A stretch of 64,000 bases of DNA from Triplophysa rosa (taxonomy: Eukaryota > Chordata > Actinopteri > Cypriniformes > Nemacheilidae). Positions 1-10,989 of the stretch are shown here, piece by piece. The notes beneath the pieces are model-generated. The model had not been told where the DNA came from and did no database searches. It saw only the letters and a list, made by a program, of their open reading frames with translations. The stretch covers positions 8,655,946 through 8,719,945 of the forward strand of contig NC_079908.1 in the NCBI RefSeq assembly GCF_024868665.1, in the 5' to 3' direction. The position numbers were made by a program, and so were the translations under genes. Every line of letters begins with the position of its first letter. Position 1 is the stretch's first letter.

Positions 1-996
1 ACCTAAACAAACACCACGTCATTGACAACATATCTGTTTAAAGGTCGTTTTTTTGTTTCCTTCCAACAATCTCTTTTCACAGAAGGCATGGAATACACAT
101 GGCCGTCACTATGGGCAAACACAGCGTTTAACTAAAGGGAGGAGCGCAGGGCATCTGAGGAAAGACTAAAGCGAAGCGACAAGACCCAGCGTGTCTGAGA
201 TGCAATGCAGGTCAATTTTCAAAGGGATCAGAGAGCCACGTTATGTATGGGTTACGTGTAAAAGGAGATCAGAACAAAGAATCAAAGCCTCGTATGGGTT
301 GGGGGATGAAAATGCACAAATACCGCAAAAAAGCACAGGCACAAGAGTACGGCTCTATGACGATGATAAAGATGAAAACTAATACAAGGCGAGTTTTAGC
401 ACTTCAAAAGGTTGCTGGAAATACGACATGTAAAAGTCCTGTCACATTTACAATCGACAGCTGCTGGTTTTCTCATCTGTGATCCAATATTCCCATCCGG
501 AATTTTAGGGGCCGGTGACGTTTACAGAAGGGCATTAGATGAGGGTGGAGGGACATTGGGGTTTTATGAAGCACAAAAAAACAAATCCATGCTGCATTCC
601 ACAAGGGACGTAAAGAATAATGTTCCTGCACCCACATCGCCTTTCCTTTTTTTCCAAGATTAAGCCCAAACTACAATCCCTGTCACTGGGCTCCCATTGT
701 GCCCAGTGGAGGAACACGAAGAGCAGTCAGCGTGTCGTCAGAGGTCAGATTACAGCCCGAGAGCTTTCCTATTCACAGTCTGCTTCTTTAATATGCAGAA
801 ATCTCAGCTAGAGACGCTTGAAATGACCCATTGTTTGCTGCATGCTTTCAAAAGTATGACTCAGATGACATGAGGTAAGGGAACCAACACCCAGATTCAG
901 ATGACATGAAACTGCTTTGTGGGATATGGGGAGGATGCTTAACGTTGCTATTTACAGGTTCATTTTTAACAGTAAAAAATGTGCGATTCATCCATT
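1..996. other. No gene or repeat recognised
   Basis: Mixed-composition unique-looking DNA. Short open frames here are no longer than expected by chance and lack splice context or family motifs. Confidence 0.5.
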
Positions 997-1312
997 AAAG
1001 TGATAGCTCACCCAAAAATGAAAATTCTGTCATCATTTACTCACCCTCGTGTCATTTCAAACCTGTATCACTTTCTTTCTTCCGCAGAACACAAGATATT
1101 TTGAAGAACGTTGGTAACCAAACAACAGCAGTACCCATTGACTTCCATTGTATGGAAACAAAACCAATGTATGTCAATGGGTACCACCGTTGTTCGGTTA
1201 CCAACATTCTTCAAAATATCTCCTTTTGTGTTCTGCATAACACAAAGTCAAACAGGTTTTGAACAGCGAATAAATTACGAATGCGTGTTTTTTTTGGCCA
1301 AACTACCCTTTC
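997..1312. mobile_element. TTAA-type palindromic MITE, copy 1
   Basis: Starts AAAGTGATAGCTCACCC and continues as the teleost repeat with ...AAATGAAAATTCTGTCATC. The middle carries the mirrored ATTGACTTCCATTGTATGG segment, and the end is TACCCTTTCAA. The element is a long imperfect palindrome. Its left flank is TTAA and its right flank TTCAA, consistent with an aged TTAA target duplication. The same family recurs at 3,439, 3,926, 18,636, 30,556 and 35,165. Non-coding. Confidence 0.8.
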
Positions 1313-2125
1313 AAGTCACACTTCATGTTTAAAAACGGACATGCTTGCCACGAAATCATTTCAAGACTGTGGCAAAACAAAAATAACGTACTAAATAAAC
1401 AAACCGCCGATGAGTTAGCAAAAGATGAGATAGAAAAAAGTGCTGAAACAAAAGTGTCAAGACATGGAAAACTCAGGACCTTGACATTTACAAACCCGTC
1501 ACCATCTCACCCACGCCAGCAAGTTTCTTCTGTCCCAGATTTTTCTTCATTTCGCTTTTTCCCTTTTTTTCCACAGTCTCGGAGCTCAACAGACGTGTGA
1601 AAAAATGCACCCTGCCTGCAAGTCACAAAAGCCATTTTCTGATGGCAGGATAGCTTCCATAACACTCCCTATCTTAAGGGCACAGCATTCCTTCATTCCC
1701 AACTGCTCAAATCCTGTTTAGTGAATCGTAAGCCCAGACAATGCTTGACAACAGCAACAGACACATTTCAAAACAGATACTAAAAGTGCAAGATAAAATT
1801 AGTTGACACATTGTTCCACTTGAAATGCGACTGGCCTGTAGAAATATAGAAGATTCATGTGTTCCTGTTACGAGTGAAATAAAACCAAGAGACTGGAAAA
1901 ACATATCAGAATAACAGCGGCTACATCTCCGGAACTGATAGACCAAATAAAACTGTTTTACAGGTCCGGAGTGAAAAAACACAATCTGGATAGCAGAGTG
2001 TCAAAGATATGGAATGGTTATCAACTACTTGTCTATAATAGTCTATAATAAAATGAAGTAAAATCAGAACTTTTATATAACTTTCCCCCTTTAAGCCATC
2101 TTGTTTCTTGCAGAACAAAGTGTTG
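1313..2125. other. No gene or repeat recognised
   Basis: AT-rich unique DNA. Apart from a short doubled TAGTCTATAATA segment near 2,035-2,052 I see no structure. Confidence 0.45.
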
Positions 2126-2275
2126 GGTACACAGTTAAATCGCCAGTGTTAAAAAAAGTCAAATTAACACTCAAAGTGTATATATAATCCACACTCTCAA
2201 AGTGTGGATTATATACAGTATACACTGCGAGAGTTCATTTGACCTTTTTTAACACTGGCGATTTTGCTGTGTACC
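2126..2275. mobile_element. 150-bp near-perfect palindromic MITE
   Basis: Left end GGTACACAGttaaatcgcc mirrors the right end ggcgattttgCTGTGTACC. Inside these, CAGTGTTAAAAAAAGTC mirrors GACCTTTTTTAACACTG, and a central hairpin is built on AATCCACACT/AGTGTGGATT. Nearly the whole element can fold on itself. No target duplication is evident. Confidence 0.8.
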
Positions 2276-3438
2276 GATTGGCTCCTAGAAGAATGAAAGG
2301 ATAAAAAGGACAGCACGCTTGAACACATCCAAACACCGCATTCATGGTCTCTCAGACAGATCGGACACTTCCTGGAGCAAGTGTGACGCATCTACGTGCC
2401 AGGACTGCAGGACAATGGTTGGCCGGTCATCCTGGGCGGCTCGACTCGCAGGCCTGCCCTCTACCGCCCTTAAACCATAGGCAGAACCAACAATCAAAAG
2501 AACCCCGCCCAAACCGGTACAGTGCCACTGAACGCTCACAATACTAGACATTGTTCATTGCACATGATGATGATGGCGGTGGGGTCCGGCTCTGCTCATG
2601 AATGCCAGTCTTTAGACTGAAACTAATGCTGCGACGGACCACCCGTTCTGTTACAAACTCAAACAAAAACAGTCCTGTGCCAATCAGTGAAATGTTTTTG
2701 CACAAGAATGAATAAAAACCATGTACTTGTCATCATGCTCAGCTGGTGCTGAAAAGAAATATGAGGCATTCTGCTAATTTATGATGTCTCTTTATAGAGC
2801 GGTGCAGAAAACAAAATGGAGAAAAAATTACCCCGGGGGATGAGCGCAATCGTCTAATTTGTAAAAGAGACGAATCACCAGCTGCAGGTCATTGGAAATG
2901 AACTCAAATTTAGTAAATGAATAACATTCAAAATCTTGTTGACCCGAGGACGACTGCGTCTGTTAGACAAAAGAGACCGAGGTTATTCAAAACTTTTTCT
3001 TCATGCTTAGAAACGTGCTGGTAGTGTTCGCAGTATTCACATTTTAATTTGGTAAACAAAGCACCTGCTCTGCATTTGTCTGCTTTGTTTAAGTAGTGCC
3101 TCAACATGGAGCCAAAACAATCCGTGCTCAGACAAAATTCACAGCTATCAAAACGAATATGACCTGCGGACGACCGGCCAAAGATCCAAGAATGTTTAAA
3201 ATGCAGCACGGCAGACACAACAGGAAGACTTAGAAAAAGGCAGTAAATTATTATTTCCACTACGGCTGAATGGTCTAAACCACAAAACTTTTTCATGAAC
3301 GCAGTAAAATTCACGGCCAAATGACATTTGAAACGGTCTCTTCTTAAAGTCTACTGAATCTTTAATGTGTTTTAGTTTCTCACATTTGCTTCATAAATAC
3401 ATAAGGCCAATAGTTTTCAGGGTCAGCAATGTTCTGTT
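2276..3438. other. No gene or repeat recognised
   Basis: Unique-looking DNA. A minus-strand frame of 130 codons at 2,928-3,320 has no domain, splice or codon-use support and I treat it as chance. Confidence 0.45.
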
Positions 3439-3841
3439 AGAGGGATACTTCACCCAAAAATGAAAATTGTATCATTTACTCTCTTTCGAGTTGTTCCAAA
3501 TCTGTATAAATGTCTTTGTTCTGATGAAACACAAAGAAAGATATTTGAAAGAATGCCTATAACCAGACACATTTTGCCCCCATTGACCTCCAAAGAAGGA
3601 AAAAATACAATGGTAGTCAAAAGTGCCCCAAAACTGTTCGCTGTCCTACATTCTTCAAAATGTCTTTTGTGTTCAACAGAACAACTTTTCAAACTATGGG
3701 AGTCAATGGGAGGCAAAATCTGTCTGGTTATAAGCATTCTTCCTAATATAAATTAAATATAACATTTATACAGATTTGTAACAACTCGAAGGTGACTAAA
3801 TGATGACAGAATTTTCATTTTTGGGTGAAGTATCACTTTAA
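3439..3841. mobile_element. TTAA-type palindromic MITE, copy 2 (complete)
   Basis: Left end AGGGATACTTCACCCAAAAA is mirrored by the right end TTTTTGGGTGAAGTATCACT, with palindromic arms running inward to a centre near 3,640. Same family as the element at 997. Its flanks (TTAG and TTAA) fit a mutated TTAA duplication. Confidence 0.85.
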
Positions 3842-3925
3842 GAAAGAGTGCAAAGCGAGAAAGTTTGAAGTGAAAATAATTTTGAAAAGAAAAGCCTTCA
3901 ATTGACTGTGTTTTCAGCTTTGACA

Positions 3926-4190
3926 TTAAAGGAACAGTTCACCCAAACATGAAAATTCGCTTATAATTTTCTCCCCCTATCGCCATTCAAGATGTAGATT
4001 CATTGCCAAAAGTCCATCTTTGACCTTTTCACGTTTTTCGATGCAATAAGCTATAAATAAAAAACATTTTCTGAAGCACAAATCTTTGCACTTCAAAAGA
4101 CATTTATTAACCCAAAGTAGTCATTTGGATGACCTTTTAAACATACATTTCTACAGTCTAAAACATCACCGTAAACCCATTGGAAACGTG
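3926..4190. mobile_element. TTAA-type MITE, left-end fragment
   Basis: TTAAAGGAACAGTTCACCC followed by AAACATGAAAATTC shows the family's left end. The interior differs from the other copies, and no matching right end is found within the next kilobase. The outer limit near 4,190 is approximate. Confidence 0.55.
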
Positions 4191-4399
4191 AAAAGAGTGA
4201 TAGAGAGGACAGTCAGAAATACAATTGAAGAAACAGAACAAGAGATAAACCCAGTCTGATAAGATAAGAGCAAACAAGAGCTAGATAAAGTCATCTCTCT
4301 TGAGCAGAATGTTTGGTTCAAAGGGTAAAGACACTAATGGAACAAACGGTTGGTAAACTCCCCAGGGCTTCAAACGCTGAACTGACAAACAGCATTAGA

Positions 4400-5200
4400 C
4401 TCCCAAAGGGCCTAGACGCAGCACAATCTGGAGAAGGTCGGGGAATTGTAATCCTAAATCCCTAATCCTGTTTATCTGGGCTGGACCAATTGTGCCAACG
4501 AAAATGGTCAACGAATGCACACTGAGTGGACGCCTTGCAACCTGAAACTTCGTTGCCGACAGCAAAAGGGACTCTGCCCCGCAGATCAGTCCACTGTTCC
4601 AGGAAATCAATTTAAAAGAGGCCATTATCCAATGAGTACAAAAGGGCTAAACTCTAAAAATATAAAAGCTGGATGGCTGAGAGAAAGCGGCAGTGCTTTA
4701 AGTACAGTTATCAACAGCTCGAGAAACCTTGATGGATCTGAAATTTTTGATATGAACAGGTGTGCTTTGCTTTTTTCTGTTGCAGAAATGAAGGGGACAC
4801 TTGAAGTCGGTATTATGTATGAAGGCACAGTGGAAGTTGCAGAGAGCAGCAAATCAATCTTCCCTGCTGGCGGCTGCAATCTCAAGGGCACTCGGTCTCC
4901 GGCATAAGACTGCAAATGCCCTTGCCAGGCCAGACGGCGTGTGTGCCGAGCTCCATCCTGTGTACTCTCACACCCACCGTCTGCACACAAACACTGCTTT
5001 CCATACAACTGTACTGGTATACACTCCAGCCGGTCTGCACACAGCGTGCCACCGATCCGCTGCCGGTGCCAAGCCTGAGGACTGGCCGGCCTGCCAGAAA
5101 GATTCCACCCCACGCACAACATGGGCAGCGTTCAGCTGTATCCGTGCATCTACCGTCCTGCTGATCTACTGTTCGTCCTAATCACTGGGCCTAATCTCCT
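4400..5200. other. GC-richer unique patch, function unknown
   Basis: Composition rises compared with the flanks and no repeat is recognised. Long open frames exist on both strands (up to 165 codons on the minus strand), but they overlap one another and show no domain or splice sites. It may be a conserved non-coding element. Confidence 0.3.
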
Positions 5201-5808
5201 CTTTCACTGAGACAGCACTGACCCCGAGTAACTGGAAACTAAAGACATGAAATCATGGACCCAACTGACCGTCTTTACCGCAGGGGACATGGGATTATGG
5301 GTGGGGAGGCTTGTCTCTGGAAAATGATGTTGAAGCGTGTGGGGCCGAGGACTGTTAGGGGGATAACAGTGAAAACTCTAAGAGATAAATAAACAAGCGC
5401 ATAAATAAATTAAATGTAAGGTCAATCAATAATCGAAAAATCTATATTTCCATTATTAGGTAAAAGCTCTTTGGGGAAATCAGTGTTCTGTAATTAGCTG
5501 GTCATCCGTTAGGTGTCATTCCAAAAATAAACCTGTTGAAAATAAAAGCAAAATTAAAACTGTATCCCTTTTTGCATACTTATACTATACCCTAAACGTA
5601 TGTAATGCGTAACAGAACTAAGTATCGTTAACAATTACACACAAAAACATCTGTATTTTATTAAGTGAAATCTCACTTGTTTTTCAATTCAGTGTAGCGT
5701 TAATAAACTGCTTCCTCCTGCAATTAATTGTAGGCAAATGTAGCCGTTGGTTTGCAAAGACCTGCTCAATGAATAAAAAAAAAGAATTTTCAGCCGAAAA
5801 TGGTACTT
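5200..5808. other. AT-rich DNA without recognised features
   Basis: No splice-supported frame, palindrome or known repeat was seen. Confidence 0.4.
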
Positions 5809-5811
5809 TAA

Positions 5812-5952
5812 GGCCTGATTCACATTTCTCGTCTAAAACTGTAGTCAAATGACCCGCGACTGCGTAGCTCCCTATTTGCGCACGGCTGCCGCGTTTCTAC
5901 ATTTAGAATAACGAACTTGCACGCGTAAAAGACGCTAAATGTGAATCGCCCC
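5812..5952. mobile_element. Harbinger-like MITE with TWA target duplication, copy 1
   Basis: Left end GGCCTGATTCACATTT mirrors right end AAATGTGAATCGCCCC, flanked by TAA on both sides (5,809-5,811 and 5,953-5,955). A 3-bp TWA duplication is typical of PIF/Harbinger elements. A related copy with TTA flanks is at 31,887. Non-coding, 141 bp. Confidence 0.7.
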
Positions 5953-6420
5953 TAATTATACTCATTTCAACGTACTAAGATTTGGGACATACTCATTTTA
6001 ATATAGGATCTATAGTAGGCTGAACGATCTAGGAAAATAATCTAATTGCCATTATTTTATAAAAATTTTGCGACATAATAAGCGATTATTTTTGAAAGAT
6101 CTTTATATTCTGTATCATTCAACAAAGACAAGCAATAAATGATTGTATAGTATGACCAACACAATATTAGATCATTTCTAAGGATGAAATTAGGTGATGC
6201 ATTAATTGATATGAATGACATATTTATATTTAAAAACTTCAATCACAGAAGAATACTGATTTGTTGAACTTCCAGCATTGTTAATGATGTGATAATTATC
6301 ATGAAAACATAAAGCCTTGTGTAAACATTAATATAAAATTTAGTAGGACTGTTCCATGTTTCATCACATTTAATCGCATTCAGAATAAAAGTTTATGTTA
6401 ACATGCGCACTGTGCATATT

Positions 6421-6890
6421 AGGGTTGGGCCGATAGACGATGCCATCGTCCATCGCCGATGGCTGACAGACATCACACGATGGTGAGCCGGTGTTCTGCC
6501 AATTAATGCATCCCTATCAAATTTTGCTACCTCCATACAAAACAGGACTAACCCCTCCCCCAACCCAACCCTTACACCTACATAACCCCTCCCCCAACCC
6601 AATCACAACACGAGGGTAGCACAAATTTATGGGTAGCATAAATTGGCAGAACACCGGCATCATGATTCCAACACATGTTTCACTTTCTTCACGTGACTCA
6701 CATGCTCTGTGCTGCAAATCACTTTGTAAACAAATATGAACAAGGCAAAGGGGCATATAAGCCCGCGCTGTACAGACTGGCCTGACTTTATAACTGTGAA
6801 GCTCGCGCTGCATAAAGAGGACGCACGGTTTGCGCAGACCCGCCTGACTTTAACTGTATAAAGAAGACGTGTGTCGCAGCCCGCGATGTA
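6421..6890. mobile_element. Inner hAT-like fragment inserted in the 6,344 element
   Basis: Begins AGGGTTGGGCCGATAGACG, a TAGGG-type left end with repeated ATCG/CGAT motifs, within the body of the outer element. The right end is not recognisable; host sequence seems to resume around 6,890-6,900 (ATTTCCTAAATATATAC). Probably truncated. Confidence 0.5.
6488..6657. mobile_element. 170-bp MITE, innermost insertion
   Basis: Terminal inverted repeats CCGGTGTTCTGCCAATT and AATTGGCAGAACACCGG are exact over 17 bp. A doubled CCCCTCCCCCAACCCAA segment lies inside. It interrupts the 6,421 element, making it the youngest of the three. Confidence 0.8.
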
Positions 6891-7022
6891 TAAAGAGTAT
6901 TTCCTAAATATATACATCTATGTGTGCGTGTACGTGTTTATAAATACAAAATAAATATGCATAGTGCACAGACATATACAGTATTATGTAAACATATTCT
7001 GGATGCGATTAATCGTTGAACG

Positions 7023-8967
7023 GTAAGAAAGTCAGTAACAAATCACTAAAGTTCAGTGTGACGAGGGAGGCGTGACGAGAGCCGTGGGAGGAAGAAGCGA
7101 GGCTGCAGATAGCAGAATAAAAAACAAAACTAGCTTCACCACACTTAGTATTTAGATTGGTGGTCTGTATCTGTAATAAACAGTGCAATAAATAAGTGGA
7201 TTGCTTTTTTAAACACTGTGAACTTAACTAGACAGTCTTTATACAAATCAATAAAAATAAAATATATATTATCTTCAAACATTCTGTATTCAATCGTTTC
7301 ATTTTGAAAACTTTAATCTTTCAAATGACTGTTGCTTAAACCACTGCTGTGACACAAGTTTATTTTTTATTCAAAACAAAATGTGAAAGGCAATTACCAT
7401 TATAATCAACAATCCGAAAGCAATCATTTAGCAGGTGTCCACCGAATGAGCCTACAATCACGCAAAATTAACTAATTACACGGAGTCTGGGCAATCCTGG
7501 GATAAACAACAGCAAAAAAATAAACACTGAGTGGAACATAAAGAGCAACGAGGCAGATGGATATTTTACCAAGACCGATCAGACACGTAGTGCACAGGGA
7601 TGAATCATGTCCACTGTAGGTAGCTCGTGAGATGAACCAACGAATTAAAGCTATAGCGGTGAGCTATATCTTGTGTCATCATTTACCCGATCGGCTACTA
7701 ATACCCAACTACTCCTGTGATGCCGCTAAGACAAAGAGGAATTTCAGAAACATGTTTGACACGGGCAACGGAAATAAATCAATGAGCTGTCAGCTCAATC
7801 TCTTCCCTCTGTGCGACTTAATGGCTCAGACCGGAGAAGACAGCGCGAGCCTGACCTCATCACTTATAAAGCCATCCAAACTTCGATTTCGTTTTAAACA
7901 ACAACGTGCAGGGTGAAGAGTGCAACATCGGGAGATATTTTGATTTAACTAGCCTTTAGGGCCCATGTGTATAGACTTGTGAAGTAAAAATTCTCCACCG
8001 AAAAATTGATTGTTTACTTCAAATTTAACAGCGAATCTGAATTTGTTTTCAAACCTTCCAATTTATGAAGGTCAAAACCCTTGCACCCTGCCCCTTCCAC
8101 ACGCTTCACACCTACAAATATTGTAGCATCCTCATAACAACCACCACATGCCTTGAATTCTCAAAATAAAGTGATTCTATGCTTAAGGAAACTGCTTACA
8201 CTGTGGCTTGTATGTGGCAATGTGTAATATTAAAAGCGGAGCGCCGGGAATGGGCTAGAAAAACCTCCGTCAGCTTCTTTAAGAAAGCCTTCAGTGATTG
8301 GAGGTACGCGCAGGCCAAACTACAGGGGATAATTGGTAGCGGTGTGCAAACACTAACAAATAAAAACAAGGACGGCCATTACACTCCGAGCCCAGATGCT
8401 AGAAAGCACTGCCGTCCCTCTCCTCTAAATTAGGTTGCACAACACGGAAAGAACCGGGTTATTTTTAGCACCTTTAACTACCGAAAGCTCTCAAAGAGCA
8501 GGAGTGAGTAGAAACAAGAAGAGAGGGAGAGAAATGTCACCTTTATAACAGAGGACACTGGAGCCACAAAGGTCAGAAAAATAAATATCGGGGCCTGCTG
8601 CTTGTTATCTCTGGTCAGAGAATTTAGTCTTGGACTTCAAATGACCTCAGATGAAAACAGTAAACCAATCTTCAGGATGTTGGGAGTCATTTGAATTAAT
8701 TCAATTTTAAAGAGTCGACTAAACTATCCCATTTTAAAATCGACTAAATATCCTATTTTATACCAGAGAGACAGTCCTTCTTTGTCAAATATTCAAATAC
8801 AAAATAAAAAACAGAGAAACATAAGAGAACATACATTTGCTCTCAAAAATACTACTTTAATGGTATATAATAAAAAATAACCATTACAATCATATGGTTC
8901 GAACCTCTTTTAGACCGTTTACACTAATCTAACGCAATATTTAGGAAAAAAACTACTTGATATCACA
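7023..8967. other. No gene or repeat recognised
   Basis: AT-rich unique DNA. Frames at 7,632-7,916 and 8,179-8,433 (+) have no splice or domain support. Confidence 0.4.
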
Positions 8968-9438
8968 GGAATTTGTAACTATGGTAACACTTTACAATAA
9001 GGTGCTATTTGTTAACAATTATTTAATGCATTAGCTAACATGAACTAACAACGAACAATACTTCTACAGCATTTATTAATATTACTACATGTTAATTTCA
9101 GCATTTATAAATACATTATTAAAATCAAACGTTGTCACTGTTAACATTAGTTAATGCTCCATGAACTAACATGAATAGCTGTATTGACATGAACTAACAT
9201 TAACAAGGATTAATAAATGCTGAAAAACGAAATTGTTCATTGTTAGATAATGTTAGCTAATGCATTTACTAATGTTAACTAATAGCACCTTATTGTAAAG
9301 TGTTACCGTAACTATTTTACAAAGTGGCTAATTCGTATAAATGCATACGAAGTGAATCATTCAAAAACGTAAGATTATTAGAAAAAGCAATACGAATTTA
9401 TACGAATAAAGCCACCTTGTAAAATAGTTACGAATTCC
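8968..9438. mobile_element. Palindromic MITE with GGAATTYGTAACTATTTTAC ends, split by another MITE
   Basis: The right arm ends GTAAAATAGTTACGAATTCC. The left arm GGAATTTGTAACTAT is cut after 8,982 and continues at 9,308 with GTAACTATTTTACAAAGTGG. Removing the inner element restores a short palindromic MITE of about 138 bp whose arms read CGTATAAAT/TTTATACG near the centre. Confidence 0.75.
8983..9307. mobile_element. 325-bp palindromic hAT-type MITE with 8-bp target duplication
   Basis: Ends GGTAACACTTTACAATAAGG and CCTTATTGTAAAGTGTTACC are exact inverses over 20 bp. The flanking GTAACTAT is present on both sides (8,975-8,982 and 9,308-9,315). The interior is rich in GTTAACATTAGTTAATGC-like mirrored segments. 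Inserted in the 8,968 element. Non-coding. Confidence 0.9.
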
Positions 9439-10570
9439 CATCAGATTGTGTTGCAAAATAATATTAAAAACATATTTTTTCATAGATTTATTTATTTTAT
9501 AGATGGCTGCGATCTCATCAAGCATTATTCTTCAATGCATTTTATTCTGAAAAATAGTTTTCAAAACCTTCAATCTGTTTCTGTTGATTAACTGAAGCTA
9601 CATGGCAGAAAAAACGATTATATTAATTGACATTTGAATAATTTAGTGTTTACATGTGCAAAACTGGCCTGTCTAAGCACATCAAGAGGATTAGATATGG
9701 AATGGCCTAAATTATATTCTGCGTCCCTCAGAAACAGGTCACATGAGAGAAGTTAAATGCGAATGCAGTTTTTTGTTAACAGCGGATTCAATTAAGTTAT
9801 CTTATGTTCTATAAGTATTTGCAACAAATCTCTTGCAATCTCTTATGTTAGTCTTGAAATGAGCACAGTCTAAAAAAATCGTCTGCCGATTCAACGGTGA
9901 GATTCTAATGCTGTCCTGGGGCCAGTGTCATATTCTATCCTGTCCATCAAACTCAATGTAGACACAATGCTACAACGCCATAAAAGAGAATATTACAGTC
10001 TGTCTAATCTCCAACAGCTCAAGCTCGATTGATCCAGAACAGCTGTGCAAAGCGCTTACATGTCTTTTTTTAACCCATTGTTTAAAAGAGAACTGTGTCA
10101 AAGCTGTGAGTCCTATTAGTTGTGATTAGATTGGTTATAATATCATTGAGTCTAACCGGATTGCCATCAGCGAGGGTGTGCTGTTCTGTCCGGTGTCTGA
10201 AACACAATGAGATGTCTACGTAAAGCTCCTCTTGAGAGACAAATAACAACAGAGTGCCCGTGACAGTTTGTACACTGCTCTTATTATCCCGGATCCGGTT
10301 GTGCTGAGGCAGGACAAAAGACTCTTGAGGTTTCCAGTAAAGGGAAAAACCTTTTTGGAGAAGGCCACCGTCTTCTTTTTCTCATATGCAAAATACAAAA
10401 ATGCAAATATTGACCGATACTGATACTGTGGTGTCACATTATTGCGCATCCTCAATTTTATTCACACATGATATTTAGCGTTATAAGAAAAACACCCATA
10501 ATGAAGCGAACCTTCATAGGTCACTGACTTTGGTCTTCATCTCATGAACATGCATCATTTCACTCAATGA
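9439..10570. other. No gene or repeat recognised
   Basis: AT-rich unique DNA with no supported frame or palindrome. Confidence 0.4.
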
Positions 10571-10983
10571 GGCCATCCACACGGAGACGCATTTAGCTGT
10601 ATACGTAAAAATATTGTATCGTATCGCCTTTTCGTCCACACGGATCCGGCGTTATTTTTGAAAACCGGGGGTCCCAGAGGAGCCCACCCTTGCGTTTTCG
10701 TGTGTAAAGCTGATCCGTATATTTTCTGAAAGGATGTTGTCATCACCCCAGCACGCAAAGTTTATGCGCATGCTCCAAATCTTCTGCGTTTTTAGTGTAT
10801 CTCGGTGGCAGAATTACAGCTCCACATACTAAATCGGCATGTCTTCTACATCGTTTTGAGTCGGTTTAGCCGTTTTGAGTCGGTTTAGCGGTTTCGAGTG
10901 TACGCTGATATTTCTTAAAATGACGCCGTGACAAGGGAAAAAAGACCGGATAGGGAAAGCTCTGGCTTCGTGTGGTTGTGGCC
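10571..10983. mobile_element. MITE-like element with imperfect GGCC-type inverted ends
   Basis: Left end GGCCATCCACACGGAGACGC is loosely mirrored by right end GCTTCGTGTGGTTGTGGCC. Inside are CCACACGGATCCG and a direct duplication of CGTTTTGAGTCGGTTTAGC at about 10,850-10,890. I recognise the type as a widespread fish repeat but cannot name the family. No target duplication is certain. Confidence 0.6.
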
Positions 10984-10989
10984 TTAATC

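Larger units (their letters stand above)
6344..7022. mobile_element. hAT-like MITE (outer element of a three-level nest)
   Basis: The left part (AGGACTGTTC..., TTAATCGCATTCAGAATAAA) and the right part (TTCTGGATGCGATTAATCG, TTGAAC) are the two ends of the family seen at 19,385 and 20,284. They are separated here by foreign sequence starting near 6,421. Termini are degenerate and no target duplication could be fixed. Confidence 0.65.

Noticed and set aside
4625..5122. 165-codon minus-strand open frame
   Set aside because: Overlaps long frames on the other strand, has no domain, splice sites or start context; a by-product of GC-richer sequence.
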